DNA of 64,000 nucleotides from Branchiostoma floridae (lineage: Eukaryota; Chordata; Leptocardii; Amphioxiformes; Branchiostomatidae). The stretch spans positions 14,741,564 to 14,805,563 of the forward strand of contig NC_049995.1 in the NCBI RefSeq assembly GCF_000003815.2. Direction: 5' to 3'. This document shows, in pieces, positions 46,730 through 59,500 of this stretch (its first letter is position 1; each line of letters starts with the position of its first letter). The translations under genes were made by a program, and so were the position numbers. The notes beneath the pieces are model-generated. The model worked only from the letters and a program-made list of their open reading frames with translations, did not search any database and was not told the DNA's origin.

Positions 46730-48090
46730 GGGGAAACATCAAATTTTCTATGTATGAATTTGAAGCATTGACAGAGACTGAAGCATTTTAATGGACTGAA
46801 GATTGTGATAAATATAATATCATCAAGTGCCATATTATTAAAGTCCTCTTTACAAGTCATAAGTGCTACCGTCTACCAAGATCCGACCACTACAACTTAC
46901 AAATGACACTGTGTATGCTAAATAGTGTGTTCTGATACATTAAGGCAGTGTGCTAGTTCCAATGCTCAAAGAAAACGGAAGCAAGTCGGTGCATGCATAA
47001 TATGCATAACTTGTACAGTGTAATGGAGGGGCTGGGTTGAAAACACAGTTTGAGATCTAGTATAGTCCACCTTGTGTCCACTCTGAACATTTTTGGGGCA
47101 AAAGTAGCTGTTAGTAAAACCTAACAGTTAACACCGAACAAGCCCGTACATAGAAAATCTACTATTTACAGCCAAAAACTTAGCCTATTTCCGACTGAAC
47201 AGTAATTACATAAAGGATGTTGGCTCCTCACTTCCTGTCTTCCACCCTTTCCCTGCTTCTGAAGTGTCCATGACGTATATACAATCATGTCAATTGTAAC
47301 CACTGTTGACTATAGATATAATACATAAAATACCTTTCTCCATTTTTTCTTACAATGAAGGGAGAGAAGTATATAGCAGGACAGTGCTTTAAAAAAGCAA
47401 AAAAAGACAAATGTTTATTTTATGATTGCAACATGACTGTAATTTTGGATGATATGCTTCACAAGACACACATGTTCCTATCATAATTCCCCAAAAGGCC
47501 TTTACCTTACCGGCAACATAAGAACTAACAGCTAAACCCAATGCACTGTATACACGTATACTGTATCATAAAAACAACAACAAAGTGTAGATCATATTGA
47601 AGTGTGTTTCTTTGGTGCCCCATGATAATGCTCTTCTAAATAGGAGAAAAAATCGTCAACTACAAGCTTGTACAACAAGTTTAAAGAAAAAGAACAAATT
47701 CCGTGTTCTTCATGGAAGAGTGCTAGGACCACAACTACAGAGCGCAGCAATGAACAAGTGTTTTACCACCGTCAGCACAAACAAGTCTTGTATGTTATGT
47801 TTCTGACAACTTTCCATTGATGTCTTTGGGTAGAAGAAAAACATTAGTTCTTGAAACATGAACAACTAACTTAAGTAAATGCGAAACGATACAAGAATTG
47901 AGGTATCACGAAATTACTGTACATGTATTTCAATGTTACTGAAATTGTACCGAATCATTTTTATTTATGCTTAACCATTACCATATGTACACTGACAACA
48001 AATCTGATGTATTCAATGTAATACTAAAGAATTCAATTGAAGGTTATATGGTGTAATTGAGAAAATATTTTAAAGCTTTTACATGGTAAC
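46730..48090. other. No gene seen
   Basis: AT-rich intergenic sequence. Short frames (for example 47597-47806) have no domain resemblance. Confidence 0.4.
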
Positions 48091-48096
48091 TAAAGA

Positions 48097-48342
48097 CCAA
48101 CAAGCTTTTACCATCAGTCCTCTAATCGTTCTCAAGTTGAAATGACCAGATGCCTATGTCACATGACCTTAATGGAAGGATGAGGTCAGCAATGGGTCAA
48201 AGGTGCCTGGAAGTTTGTATTGGCCCCCGTCTCGGTTGAGAGCACCTTTCACCCATTTATGATGCCACAATGCCATTCAGGTCACATGATCTAGGCTTTG
48301 GGTCATTTCAAGGATTAGAGGAATGCTTAAAAGCTTGTTAGT
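48097..48342. mobile_element. Fold-back MITE, about 246 bp
   Basis: The left arm accaacaagcttttaccatc...cctctaatc...gaaatgacc...cctatgtcacatgacctta matches the inverse of the right end (actaacaagcttttaagcat...cctctaatccttgaaatgacc...atcatgtgacct) over about 80 bp. No clear target duplication. Confidence 0.8.
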
Positions 48343-48349
48343 ATTAGTT

Positions 48350-49385
48350 AGCACTTTACTTAGTGCAGGAAACTGGCGCATAAATTTTTGATAATGTCAA
48401 TTGCAATGTTGTAAAATCTTTACAACATATATTAAGGAAGTTATCCTTTTTTTACTCAAAGTAATTTTAGAACATGTTCACATCATTACTGAGGTTCAAA
48501 GTATAAAATCTAACATGTTGCTAGTGCTACATCCACAATAAGAGGACCTTCCCCCTCTCCCAAAATCTCAACAAAAAAAAGAAAACTTCAATTGAAATAC
48601 TGCATAGATTAATATCAAGAAAATCATTATTTATTTCTGTGTATGTTTGGGAAAGACACAGGAAAATAACAACGTCACATAACATAAAACATCATGGATT
48701 TTGCATGAATTCTATTGGACGGACTTCCTTCAACAGTTCCAATGAAACCCATAACTATAAATTGGGATGGAAGTTTGCCTATAATAGAATGACTCTGCCC
48801 CATACCTTAAATAGTGTGTGCATGCTGATATCATTAAAAAGGTATTTGTGTGACAAGTTGCACCTACAATGTATTCCTGCTGGAATATCAACACAAACAA
48901 TACATTTGTGGCCCCATTTTAGAATCATCACAACACAACAAATTATGCTCAAGTTCAGAAAAAATTGCTTCTCCACTTGAATGGTACTAGGAACAAAAAT
49001 GGGAACGAAAGAGCTCAGAAGACTGAAAGTAGTGCATTCCACTATATGTTGTCATTGTTTTATTGATTTTTATTCGGATGGTTGTGCAAGGCTTGTATAA
49101 TACTGTGATTCTAATGTGAAGTGCATAATTATATTGTCAAGTATAGTTGCAAATTAGCCTGACTTAATCAAGCTTCTGGCACCCTTCCACTGGCCAGGCA
49201 CATAGAAGCTTCATAGCAAACAATAGCTAGATCAGAAGAATTGGAAACTTCGTAATTAATCCTCTGTTGATTAATACATATGTGCTGGTATAATAATAAA
49301 AGAAATAATTGGCAGACTGAGTGTGACTGTTACCATGAGAGTGGAGGCTATGAAGAGTTGGTTCCATAGAATTAAATAAAAAATA
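48350..49385. other. No gene seen; possible 3' flank of FAF2
   Basis: Frames at 48639-48980 and 48779-49042 overlap on opposite strands and resemble nothing known. The inverse of aataaa occurs around 49055-49073 (gttttattgatttttatt). It could end FAF2 transcripts about 1.4 kb after the stop; this is speculative. Confidence 0.35.
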
Positions 49386-49388
49386 TTG

Positions 49389-49520
49389 AGCTCCTATTGG
49401 ACAAATGTTCATACATTGTAACTGAGCTCCTATTGGACAGAATTTCATATTGATTGAGAATCCCAAGCTCCTATTGGACAGAATTTCGTAGTGATTAATT
49501 ATCATGGGCTCCTATTGGTG
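49389..49520 (-). repeat. Four CCAAT-box repeats, period about 36-41 bp
   Basis: ctcctattgg occurs at 49391-49400, 49427-49436, 49468-49477 and 49509-49518. On the minus strand each reads ccaataggag, a CCAAT box. Three are followed by aca(g)aatttc/aatgttc. It lies about 1 kb beyond the FAF2 stop codon. Confidence 0.85.
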
Positions 49521-49797
49521 ACTTGGAAAGGATATGGTTCTCTTCAGTTAGAGGTGAAAGGGCAAAAGCTGTCAGGTACATTGTAGGTGGCCAAAATAGT
49601 CTGACAGTTAGAGATTACATAAGACAGGCTAGCTTGCGAATGTACTGTGACACATTTTGATTAATATGGTCAAACAAATTAAAAACAATATTAAGAACAA
49701 AACAAAATTCTCCTGAAATTATCCGATTTCAACGAACAAACAAGAACGACAACAAAACTGTAGTTAGACGATGAAATAGAAGACACAAGGCTGGCCC

Positions 49798-50102
49798 CAG
49801 GGTTGTAGACAGCACCCGTCCTTCCGTCCTTTGACAGAATTTTGCAGCTGGGGACGGAAAAAAACTTGCCCATTCCGTCCTCTGTGACAGACAAAAATCG
49901 ATATGTAAAGGTATAAAAAAAGCTGTCTCCCTTGTGTAATTTTTCACCAAAACAAATGCCATTGAACAACCAGCCATACTTACACCTAAAAATGCTGGAA
50001 ATAGTTTTAGCGGGCCTAGATTTCAAAATTTTAGCGCTTTAGGCGCTCGATAGGATTCAAAATCGAGGGGACAGAAAATGTTTCAGGCTGGCTACAACCC
50101 TG
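49798..50102. mobile_element. hAT-type MITE with perfect 8-bp target duplication
   Basis: The 305-bp element has terminal inverted repeats cagggttgtag(a/c)cagc. It is flanked by gctggccc at 49790-49797 and again at 50103-50110. CAGGG ends with an 8-bp duplication are the hAT signature. The interior holds two cattccgtcc-type segments (ccttccgtcctttgacag and cattccgtcctctgtgacag). It lies about 0.4 kb beyond the FAF2 stop codon. Confidence 0.92.
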
Positions 50103-50504
50103 GCTGGCCCTAAAGGCTTATGATCGCATGTCCAGGTCAGGGAAAGTTTGGAAGATACAACGTGAATGAAAGCAAGGTATTTGCTTCCTTTTTTTGTTTC
50201 ATTCTCCATGTGCTATATAGAAAAGCATGTTCATACACAGTATGTTTTAAGTGATTCTCTTTTGTTCTGTTTTCATTTTCAGTCTGAATGAACTTTTTTT
50301 TGGAATATGGGTAAGGTTTAAAAAATAAAAAGAAGTGCAAAGCTCTTAGATTTTTCTTCTCAATTTTTTCCAACATAGGAAATGTAAGAAACATCTTAAA
50401 TATATGTACCTATACTTGAGTGATTGAAACAAATAGTGTACAACTGAATATTTTTTTTCCATTCATCGGATCTCTCTGTGTGCTTTCTACACGATATACT
50501 CACC

Positions 50505-53500
50505 CTAGTCGCCTATATCTTGTACAAATAAAACCTCTGATTTGCCTAGCCCTGCTTCTTTTATCGTTATGACTTGTGGGGCCTCCTCGGTGCCCTGGCA
50601 AGGCAACACTCTCCGCGGGAAGTTTGCAACGATCTGAAACTCGTCTGGGGCGTCTTTGTGACAGAATGCAAAGTGATATACATCCTGAAAAAGATGATAA
50701 TATCAAGACCATCAGATACATAAAACTGCCTTAAACACCTACATGTAAGTAGTTAGAGCCCTCTGGCAAAACATACAGAGACTGAAATAAAGGCTTAAGG
50801 ATAATACAATTCAAAGCATCAACAAAGCAGATGTACTTGTAGTTGTACATAATATGTATATCATAATTGCATGGTAGATAAAATATGGAAAATCACAGAA
50901 CCACAGCATCACACATTTAAACACATATGATTACTACAACCAAGAAAGACAAGTTTGAATTCATTGTAAGCTGTATGTTGTTTGTCACTAGTCAGCTACA
51001 GGGGAGGCAAAACACCAATAAACACTCGACCACGCACACACACACAAACACTCACACACAGACACACACACACAGACAGAAGTCTCACCTCTAGAGAGTG
51101 AGACATGAGGAATCGCCGCTCCAGTCGGGTCCCGTTAGGCAGCTTGAGGATGATCTTGGTGGCTTCTGGGTCGTCGTCTTCCGGCTCGTCTGGAATGGTG
51201 GAGGCCTTCTCTATCCGCAGTCGCGCCAACTCCTGGAGAAGGAAGATGGAAATGGCAATTGGTTAGAGCTGTGTACCTTAAGAAATTTTAGGTACAGGTA
51301 CAAGTACAGGTACACTGGTTTAGGTACAGGTCCGGACCTTTACCTGTACCTCAACAAGTTTGATCAATTATCTGTAAGTTACAAATGTAATCAACTGTCT
51401 TTTTTAGTGATTAATTGTCATCTTTGTATGATGATTTTGATACAATGTATTTGAACCTCAAAAACAAAGTTTTCTAAATTTTGAACTGCACTACATGTAT
51501 ATCACAATTGTCATCTTTGATTTGGAATTCACTTATCTTCAGTCTCAAAAAGTGGTGTTCAGAAGTGATTTAGTTTGTTTAGGTACAGGTATAGGTACAC
51601 AGATGTTAAGGTCGGGACCTGTACCTTCCTAAACATGTTTTTAGGTACAGTACAGGTATTTAGGTACACAGCCCTACAATCGGTCATTCTCAATGTAATA
51701 GTGGATACTTTTAGCTTTTTACCATTGAAGATCTAGTAGCTCTAATCCTTGGATAAAGGGGGTGCATGGAGTTCTGAAGTGGGAGAGTGTACATGTAACA
51801 GAAGTGGAGATACAAGAAAAAGAAGAAATAGCGGTGCATTGCAAGTAGAAGTAACCTCAAGAGCTGCATTACATGTACATGTAATGTAATCAATATCGTT
51901 CACTCACACACACACACACACATACACACACACACAATTACACACATTCAGACATACACAAACACACACAACAGATACAAAAAAAACTTTAAAGTCTATT
52001 TCCTACCTCTTTCCTTCTCTGCACTGCCTCTTCCTTGTCTCTTTCCTCCTGTTCCTCCCTTTCCTTTCTTTCTCTCTCTTCTTGTTTCTTTCTCTCCTGC
52101 ATAGCAATGGGGAAACATTTCAATGAAAAAACATCTACCACAATCTAAGAAACTATAATATATGTGGTCTCCTTTGTTTGGTATTGACCATGGTAAAATC
52201 CTAATTGATTTCAGCCCTACAGCTTTGGCTATGGCTAAACAGTCCTGTACGAGAATTATAGTCTCTGCCACATCTGTAAACTGACTCAGGTCTGTAGCGA
52301 AGATTTGCTTTTCTTCTATCCGCAGTGCACATCAGTCTGGCTTCTCCTGATTTTAGCTTCCTTGACAGTGTGCATCTCCAGCTGGATCTGTCATTTGCAA
52401 GTGCTCTGTGTAAATATCAAGACCCTTTAGTTTCCTTTTGCAAATTGTTGAGGAACCTATAAGTAAAATAAGACAATTGTAAACATACCTTTTCCTGATC
52501 TGCCCGTAAGGACTCCAGATAAGCCATGTCTTGCTGTGCTCTTAGAGTCTGGGTGAAGTTTCTCTCTTCCCTACAACAGAAATAGGAATTAATGCTAGAC
52601 CAAGTACATCTAACTGGAAAAAAAAGACGAAAAACAAACAGATCATAGTCTCAGTGTCCATATCCAGTGGCGGGCTGCCTCATTGGCCTCTCTTAGGTCA
52701 CTGTCTGAGCATGTGGGGCCAAGTTTACAGTGTGCATGATCTACTTCTAATGGTGGTTGCAATGGACAAAAGTAACTGATCTGAAATTATACATGCACCA
52801 CACCAATTTTGGTGCACAAACTTCTAAATGTAAATGCATGTGATATTTTTTGAGACCCGATTTATTAAGAATCTAAAGCTGAAAATCATTGGCCTACCTG
52901 TCAGCCATAACCTTGGCCAGTGCTGGCTCATTCTTTTCCATGACATGCATTAGCAAGTTTGGTCTGGAATTACTAAGTGACTGTCTTGCACCACACCAAT
53001 TTTACAAGCACAAACTTCTACATGTAAATACATCGGTATTTCGCACCATTATAAGAATCTAAAGCTGAAAGACATTGCCTTACCTATCAGCCCTAACCTG
53101 GGCCAGTGCCGGCTCATCTCCATGACATGCATTAGCAAGTTTGGTCTGGAATTACTTGCACCACCTCTAATTTTACACACGCAAACTTCTATATGTACAT
53201 GCATGTGGTAAATCTTGCCCTTAGAAGAATCTAAAGCTCAGATAGACTTTTCCTTACCTGTCAGCCCTAACCTGGGCCAGTGCCGGCTCGTTTTCCTCCA
53301 TGACGTGCATTAGCCTGGCTATCAGTTCATCTGCAGGCACCACACCCTCTAGTCTGGCAACCACAGTCATCTTGTGTTCTCTGAGGCAGATGAGGCTGAC
53401 AAAGGGAAAGCTTCTGGGTCGAAGGGCTTGGGACACTGTAAGGAATAAGAGTAGGTTAGATACATGTACATGTACCTATGTAAGAAATTACAGTTCATCT

Positions 53501-56500
53501 GCAGTCACCACACCCTCTAGTCTGGCAACCACAGTCATCTTGTGTTCTCTTAGGCAGATCAGGCTGACAAAAGGGAAGCTTCTGAGCCATATAGTGCTTG
53601 GGACACTGTAGGGAAGAAAGGTCCAAAAGTGGGAGATATGATTATCCTAAACAGTCTTGCCCATAAAATCGGTGTCATCAATGCTCTTTAAAGGAGAAAA
53701 ATTTCAGAAGCAGGTTGCTTCTTGGCTGCAGGCCTTTGGACACTGTGGGAGACAAGGGTCAAACATGATAAATGAAGGAAGAAATAATGGCATGGGAACT
53801 ACAGTCACAAGTCATGAATTGAACTTGGCCGACTTGTCGGAGAGCTCCAAATGGGCTTTTGAAATACAATGTAAATAGCTATTATGTCCTGAGGTATACA
53901 TACTAACAAATAATGTAAAATGTAAATTCTAAAAGGCAATGTTCAAGGACCTGTACAGACACAAGCCTATACATGTACAATGCTTTCTACTGTACAGTAA
54001 CAGTTGTTGCAGGCATACCTGAGTCTACTACATGTAATGATATGTGATTCATGTATGAAGTATGAAGTGCACTTGGGTACAATTTCCTTACCTCTGTACC
54101 CCTCAGGAAACTCTACAGAGCATGCCCAGAAGAGGGACCTAGCACCGAGGAAGTCTATCACTTCTGGGGCACACAGAGAAGTTCTGAAACATAAGAAATA
54201 AAACTTATTAGATAATACATGTAATATCAAGACTGTTCCTCACCAAAACATTCTAAAGGGACTTGTGGACAGTAGGTCAATATGGACAGGTTTCTTCATT
54301 ATGGAGCAACCTAATCTTATCCAAAGAAAGAGTTGAGACTTAACCAAATATTTTCTTTCGGTTTCTTTATTATGTTTGTGTCAATAGCAAAAACTACTAC
54401 ACCGCAAGGGACTTCCAAAAAGTGGCCACATTAGCTACGTTGTTGACATACCATTACAAGTACATGTAGACCAGAGGTGGTCTGCTGTACAGGTTTGACT
54501 GAGTGTATTTGTTTTGTTGAGAGATGAACTGTTATAACCCTTTTATAAATGATCCTTTTACATAATTATTATGATAGACTCTACAGTTTTGCAGTTATAT
54601 TATAATGTTGACCCTTGACATGGCCTTTGAACTCTGACCTGGAGAATTCAGCTGATTGGTCGTCATTCTCCCCATGTAGGAACACCACCAGGAAACGGAT
54701 CTCCTTCTTAGCATCATTCAGGGCCTGCAAATGTGAAAATGTTCATAAACATCATTACAGCAAAAAAACAAAGAAAAAGTGTAAGTCCCACTGTTGTGTG
54801 TCACTGCCATGTGCATTGTACTTAGGCCACACCAATTTAATTTCTTGGTTCACGGATTCGCTCACTCCTAAAAAAAAAAAAAATTACCACTCAGCAAATT
54901 TTCACCATTAATGAAACCATTCACCAGCTTTCTGGTGTAGCAAATTGGCCTTTATATTATAAGCTCCTTAAAGTGTGGATACAGGTGCTGTTACTGTATA
55001 ATAGTGTTTTTGTACTTTTTTCAAGCTGAAAACTTTTTTCTTTATGTTTTGGATTAGCCGTTACCTTTACCCCAACCATTTTACAATTTTTATTTCTATT
55101 TTTATTTCGCCCTCTCGCTCCATATTTTTTATAAAAAAATCCGTGAACCAAGAAATTAAATTGGTGTGGTCTTAGGGGTGGGTATCGGTACAGAAAATTC
55201 AGGTCCAAAGTCCGGTTCAGGTCAAGAGCATCGGCCCAGACCTGACTGTCTGTAAAAACATGCGTCCGCAACTCCGAATAGTAGCAGCCGCATTAGACAC
55301 ACCGTTATCTTTGACATGTGTCTATGAGAACTGAAAATTTTGGGTTGGACTCAAAGTCTCCAGAAACCAAATGTGTAACTAAATTTAAGCTGTTCACATC
55401 AAGTCTTTAACCAAACAAAACTTGTCTACATCCAAGCATGTTACAAGTAAGCTTGTAAAATTAACTCTTTCATACTCACTCTTTCTAAGCTTAGGATGCT
55501 ATAACAATAAACAAGAACCCATCAGGATTTTCCTCATAGCTACCTGGCTGTATCTGTATCTATATAGCCGGTATAACCACCCTTTGGCGTAACACATAAG
55601 CTTCTGTATCTGTATCTATATAGCCGGTATAACCACCCTTTGGCGTAACACATAAGCTTCTGTATCTGTATCTATATAGCCGGTATAACCACCCTTCGGC
55701 GTAACACACCAGCTTCGCAGGCACGCAGTGCGGCAGCAGCTGGTTATATTACACTGAACAACCTGTCACACCTAACTTTTGCACATCTATCTGCAAGCGT
55801 TCTTTAAAACTATCCAGAGATGATGCCCCTACAGTGCTTGGTGATAACAAATTCCACTCTACGATAGTTCTGGGAAAATACAACTTTTTTAACACGTCAA
55901 TCCTAGGTTGGTAACTCTTGTACCTGAAGTCATGGCTGTTTCTTGTTCTTTTTTGAGCTGGTATTAGATACTTATCAGTCGGTACGTCCACCAGTTTATT
56001 GGTCCTTTTGTACATCATACCTGGCTGTAGGATCCCCGGTAGAAGACAGGGTGGTTCTCCCCATACAGGCTCTGGAACTTGGCAATGAAGGACTCCACAT
56101 CGCCGAGCGGGTCTCTAACAACTGAGTACAACACTATCATTAGGAATTTAATTTCTATTAATTTTATAAGCTATAAAAATTACTTAAAGACTTTATGAAA
56201 GAAAAGCAGAAAAGATAACCATCAGTGTCAATTGGAGTAAAATCTATGAACTGCATTTTGTAAACTGTCATACATTTCAGACATCATTCGTCAAAGCTTT
56301 ATCTTGATATTGAGTTCATTAGCTGGATGTCTTACATTCATCAACCTAAAGCCTATACCTACTTACCTATACTATAGTCTATAGCTATTAAAAAAAGGTC
56401 AGTTTGTAAAGTAAGAAGATGAAATAGTTGTAACTTACTTCTTCTTGGATCAGGAATAAATAGTCTATCTGCAAAGACAAATATTGACAGCTAGTGAGAC

Positions 56501-59500
56501 ATTGCAACACAGCCCTGTTGGACTTAACCAAAGTTTTGACTACCCAATTCCAGTCTTTGTCAAGCAATGAACATTCCACTGCTTCTATGACATATTTTCG
56601 TTATGTTGGTTGAACAGTAAAAAAAAAATCACTAGTATTCAAGTCCCATTTTTGCATTGGAAAGAAAAGCTCAATTTTGCTTTAAAATAAGAACATTATT
56701 TTGTGATTTCTCTTTCCAATAACAAGAAACATGGTACATGTGATGATGCAGTGACAACACCTTGTATACTTACATGCCCACATAAAGATGTCCCGTATGG
56801 TTGTGTACGTGAAACGGAAGGGTAACATCAACAGGAAGTAGCCCCACGCCAGCCAGCCCTGTACAGGGTAACAATAGATGTGTGTAACAACTGTTTAAGT
56901 TCATGACAAAATGGAGAGTTCACAGTGGTTTTAAGTTTGCGGTAGCACCATACACTGTAGTCTCATACTTAGTTTAAGTTAGCAAAAACCGTGAACATAA
57001 AACCACCAGAAAAATTTCTGCATTTACAGTAAACAACATGAATTGTCATTTAAATCTTGTACTGAAAAGTCTGAAGCTAGCAGTAGAGGGGGCTTCTTAC
57101 CTGAGGCCTTCGCCGTGCAACTGTGTACACCCTGGAGAGAGACAAAACAACATGAGTAACTTCATCCAGTGTTTCCAATCTTAACCTAGTCAGGGCCTGA
57201 AATACCTGCATATGCAGGTTAGTGCAGGTAAAATTGGAGCTGTGCAGGTATTTCTGGTGTCTACCTGCACCTAACCTGCACTGGTCCATGTACTGGGTTT
57301 TGTACATAAATGTCATATGATGTAGGTGTATGTGGATTGTTGATAGCTGCATTGACTGTTACCACCTATAAAAGTATACAGAAGAAAACATAGCAATGGT
57401 TCCTGAACAATTTTAGTATGAATTGATCCATACTTCATAAATTCAGAGTGGTACAGGTAAAATTTGTCTGGTGCAGGTAATTTTCAGTGTTACCTGCACC
57501 AGTGCAGGTATGTAGAAAAAAGTATTATATTTCGAGCCCTGCTATTCATAAGTGAACATGTACCCATGATCTCTACCCTAGGCTAGTAGAATCATCTGAG
57601 CCAAAGATTCGATAGAATATAACGTTTTAAAAAGTAGCAACAACTAAAGATCCATAAAGACCAAATTGTTGTTGACTTTAAGATCCAAGAAGACTGGAAA
57701 CCTTTGATATGTTGGGCTCATGTTCATCATAGGCATCCTGGGGGGTGCTGGTCTGGCTACAGGCTGCTCGAACACCGGCGGCTGGCCTTCGTTCTCATTA
57801 AACGTATCATGTACCGCCGCCTGAAACACAAGAATGATCGTACACTCTCTTATTCAGAGGCGGTTAAAATCCCTCCCACATGGCTGTTCAGGACAGGGTG
57901 ATAATTTTCCATATTCACACAGGTTTCCGTCGATTAAATAGAACGCACTCCAAGCACTCCAATGCAAGCGAATGGAGCTCTTCTGTTTGAATTTTTCTCT
58001 GAATGAAGAATAAAGTTGTTGGCCCAGGTTGAAACAGCGTGACAAATTTCATCCTTTTTATTGTAATTTGGCAATTGAATCAATGTTTTCTGACCTGGGT
58101 AAGACATAAATAAAATAACATGGTGTATTCCTGTATCACCCCCGGTCCCACGGGCTCCCTCCCGTAGCATGTGGTTGGTCTTGTACTACTTTGGTGATAC
58201 AGAATACACCTTGTTGAGTTATATATGTACAGAGTGCACAACTGTTTACTAGCTTAAAAGGGAAAGAAGATAAAATCACCTCCATGTTCCATCCATGTCT
58301 GTCCAGCACCTGTCTGCACTTCTCTAGGTCGTTGATCCCTGTCAGGTCCTGTAGGGACAACAAGGGGCAAAACAAGGGTGAAGCTTTGAACTGGACATCT
58401 GATTCTGTGTGTATCTGAATAAGTCAGTAACTGTTCTTAAAATTTCAGCACTGGCAAACCAGCTTATGATTCTTGTTTAGGGGGACGTCTTTCATAGAAG
58501 TATACAAACAGTAGGCTGTAATGTTCCATGTGAGGAGGATTTGCAGCCAGTCTTAAAGCCACTTAAGACTAATTTGCATGTGCCATTGCCTGCAGGTATT
58601 ACTATTAGCTGTACCAGCTGGTATTGCATACATATTGAATAATGTTTAGGCAATTCAAGGGGTGTGCCCTGCCATATTTGTATATAAATTTGTAAGTCAA
58701 GCCAAATTTGAAAGTGAACACACTGTTAAGCATAGAGTTCTGAGCAAAGCACCTAGTCACAGTCCTATAAATTACAATTTATCCCTAGCTAACTAAGGGT
58801 TATATCATAACTCCAGACATAGTCGCTGTCGCTGTGGCTACAAAGCCCCTAGCCCTTCGTGAGGCATAACAATAACTAAAGGTGTGGGAATTTAACCCAA
58901 GCAAGGCCAGTAGTGATGATTGTAACAAGCCTTGTATCCAGACGTACGTATCATAGCTCCCAATAGCCTGGAATCCAATCTTGTTAGCTTTGTTCCGCTC
59001 CCGAGGGTCGCTGCTTGTGGGCGAGTAGCGGCCTTCGGGAGCGGAACAAAGCTAACAAGACTGGATTCCAGGCTAAGCTTCCAAGTCTTTTCTGTCCTTT
59101 CCGCAATTATACACACACACTTGGGAGCTATAAAACGGCTGGAATCCGCTGGATACCAGGCTAGATTGCACCAAACATTTTGTATGAAAATCAAACAACA
59201 AAAGGGAATTGAAGTGCTATATACATATTGGCATGCTAAGACCTGAAATGAGCCCTACAGCTGGACAGAGCTGTTGCTAGAAAATTTGATTGTCATAACG
59301 TTACATGTAATAATTTGATTATGTTACTTGCTAATAATTACATCATTTTAAAAACATGTATGTATGACTTAAGGGTTAGGAACTGTAAACACCGGAATTT
59401 TATCATTACCTATAATTGTCATTTTCTCAATTGCATAATACGACTTCGCTATTACAACTGGTGACGTGTATTATGCATTGATAAACATGTATATGCAAAA

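Larger units (their letters stand above)
52795..53257 (-). repeat. Tandem triplication of the exon 10 3' end and adjoining intron
   Basis: Three units of about 170-190 bp run gcaccac..(c)aatttta..acaaacttctaaatgtaaatgcat, then aagaatctaaagct, then cttacctgtcagcc. The rightmost unit leads into the real exon 10 (ending 53258). The other two carry exon-like copies at 53084-53145 and 52898-52963. The copies show clear divergence in the intronic parts. Confidence 0.85.
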
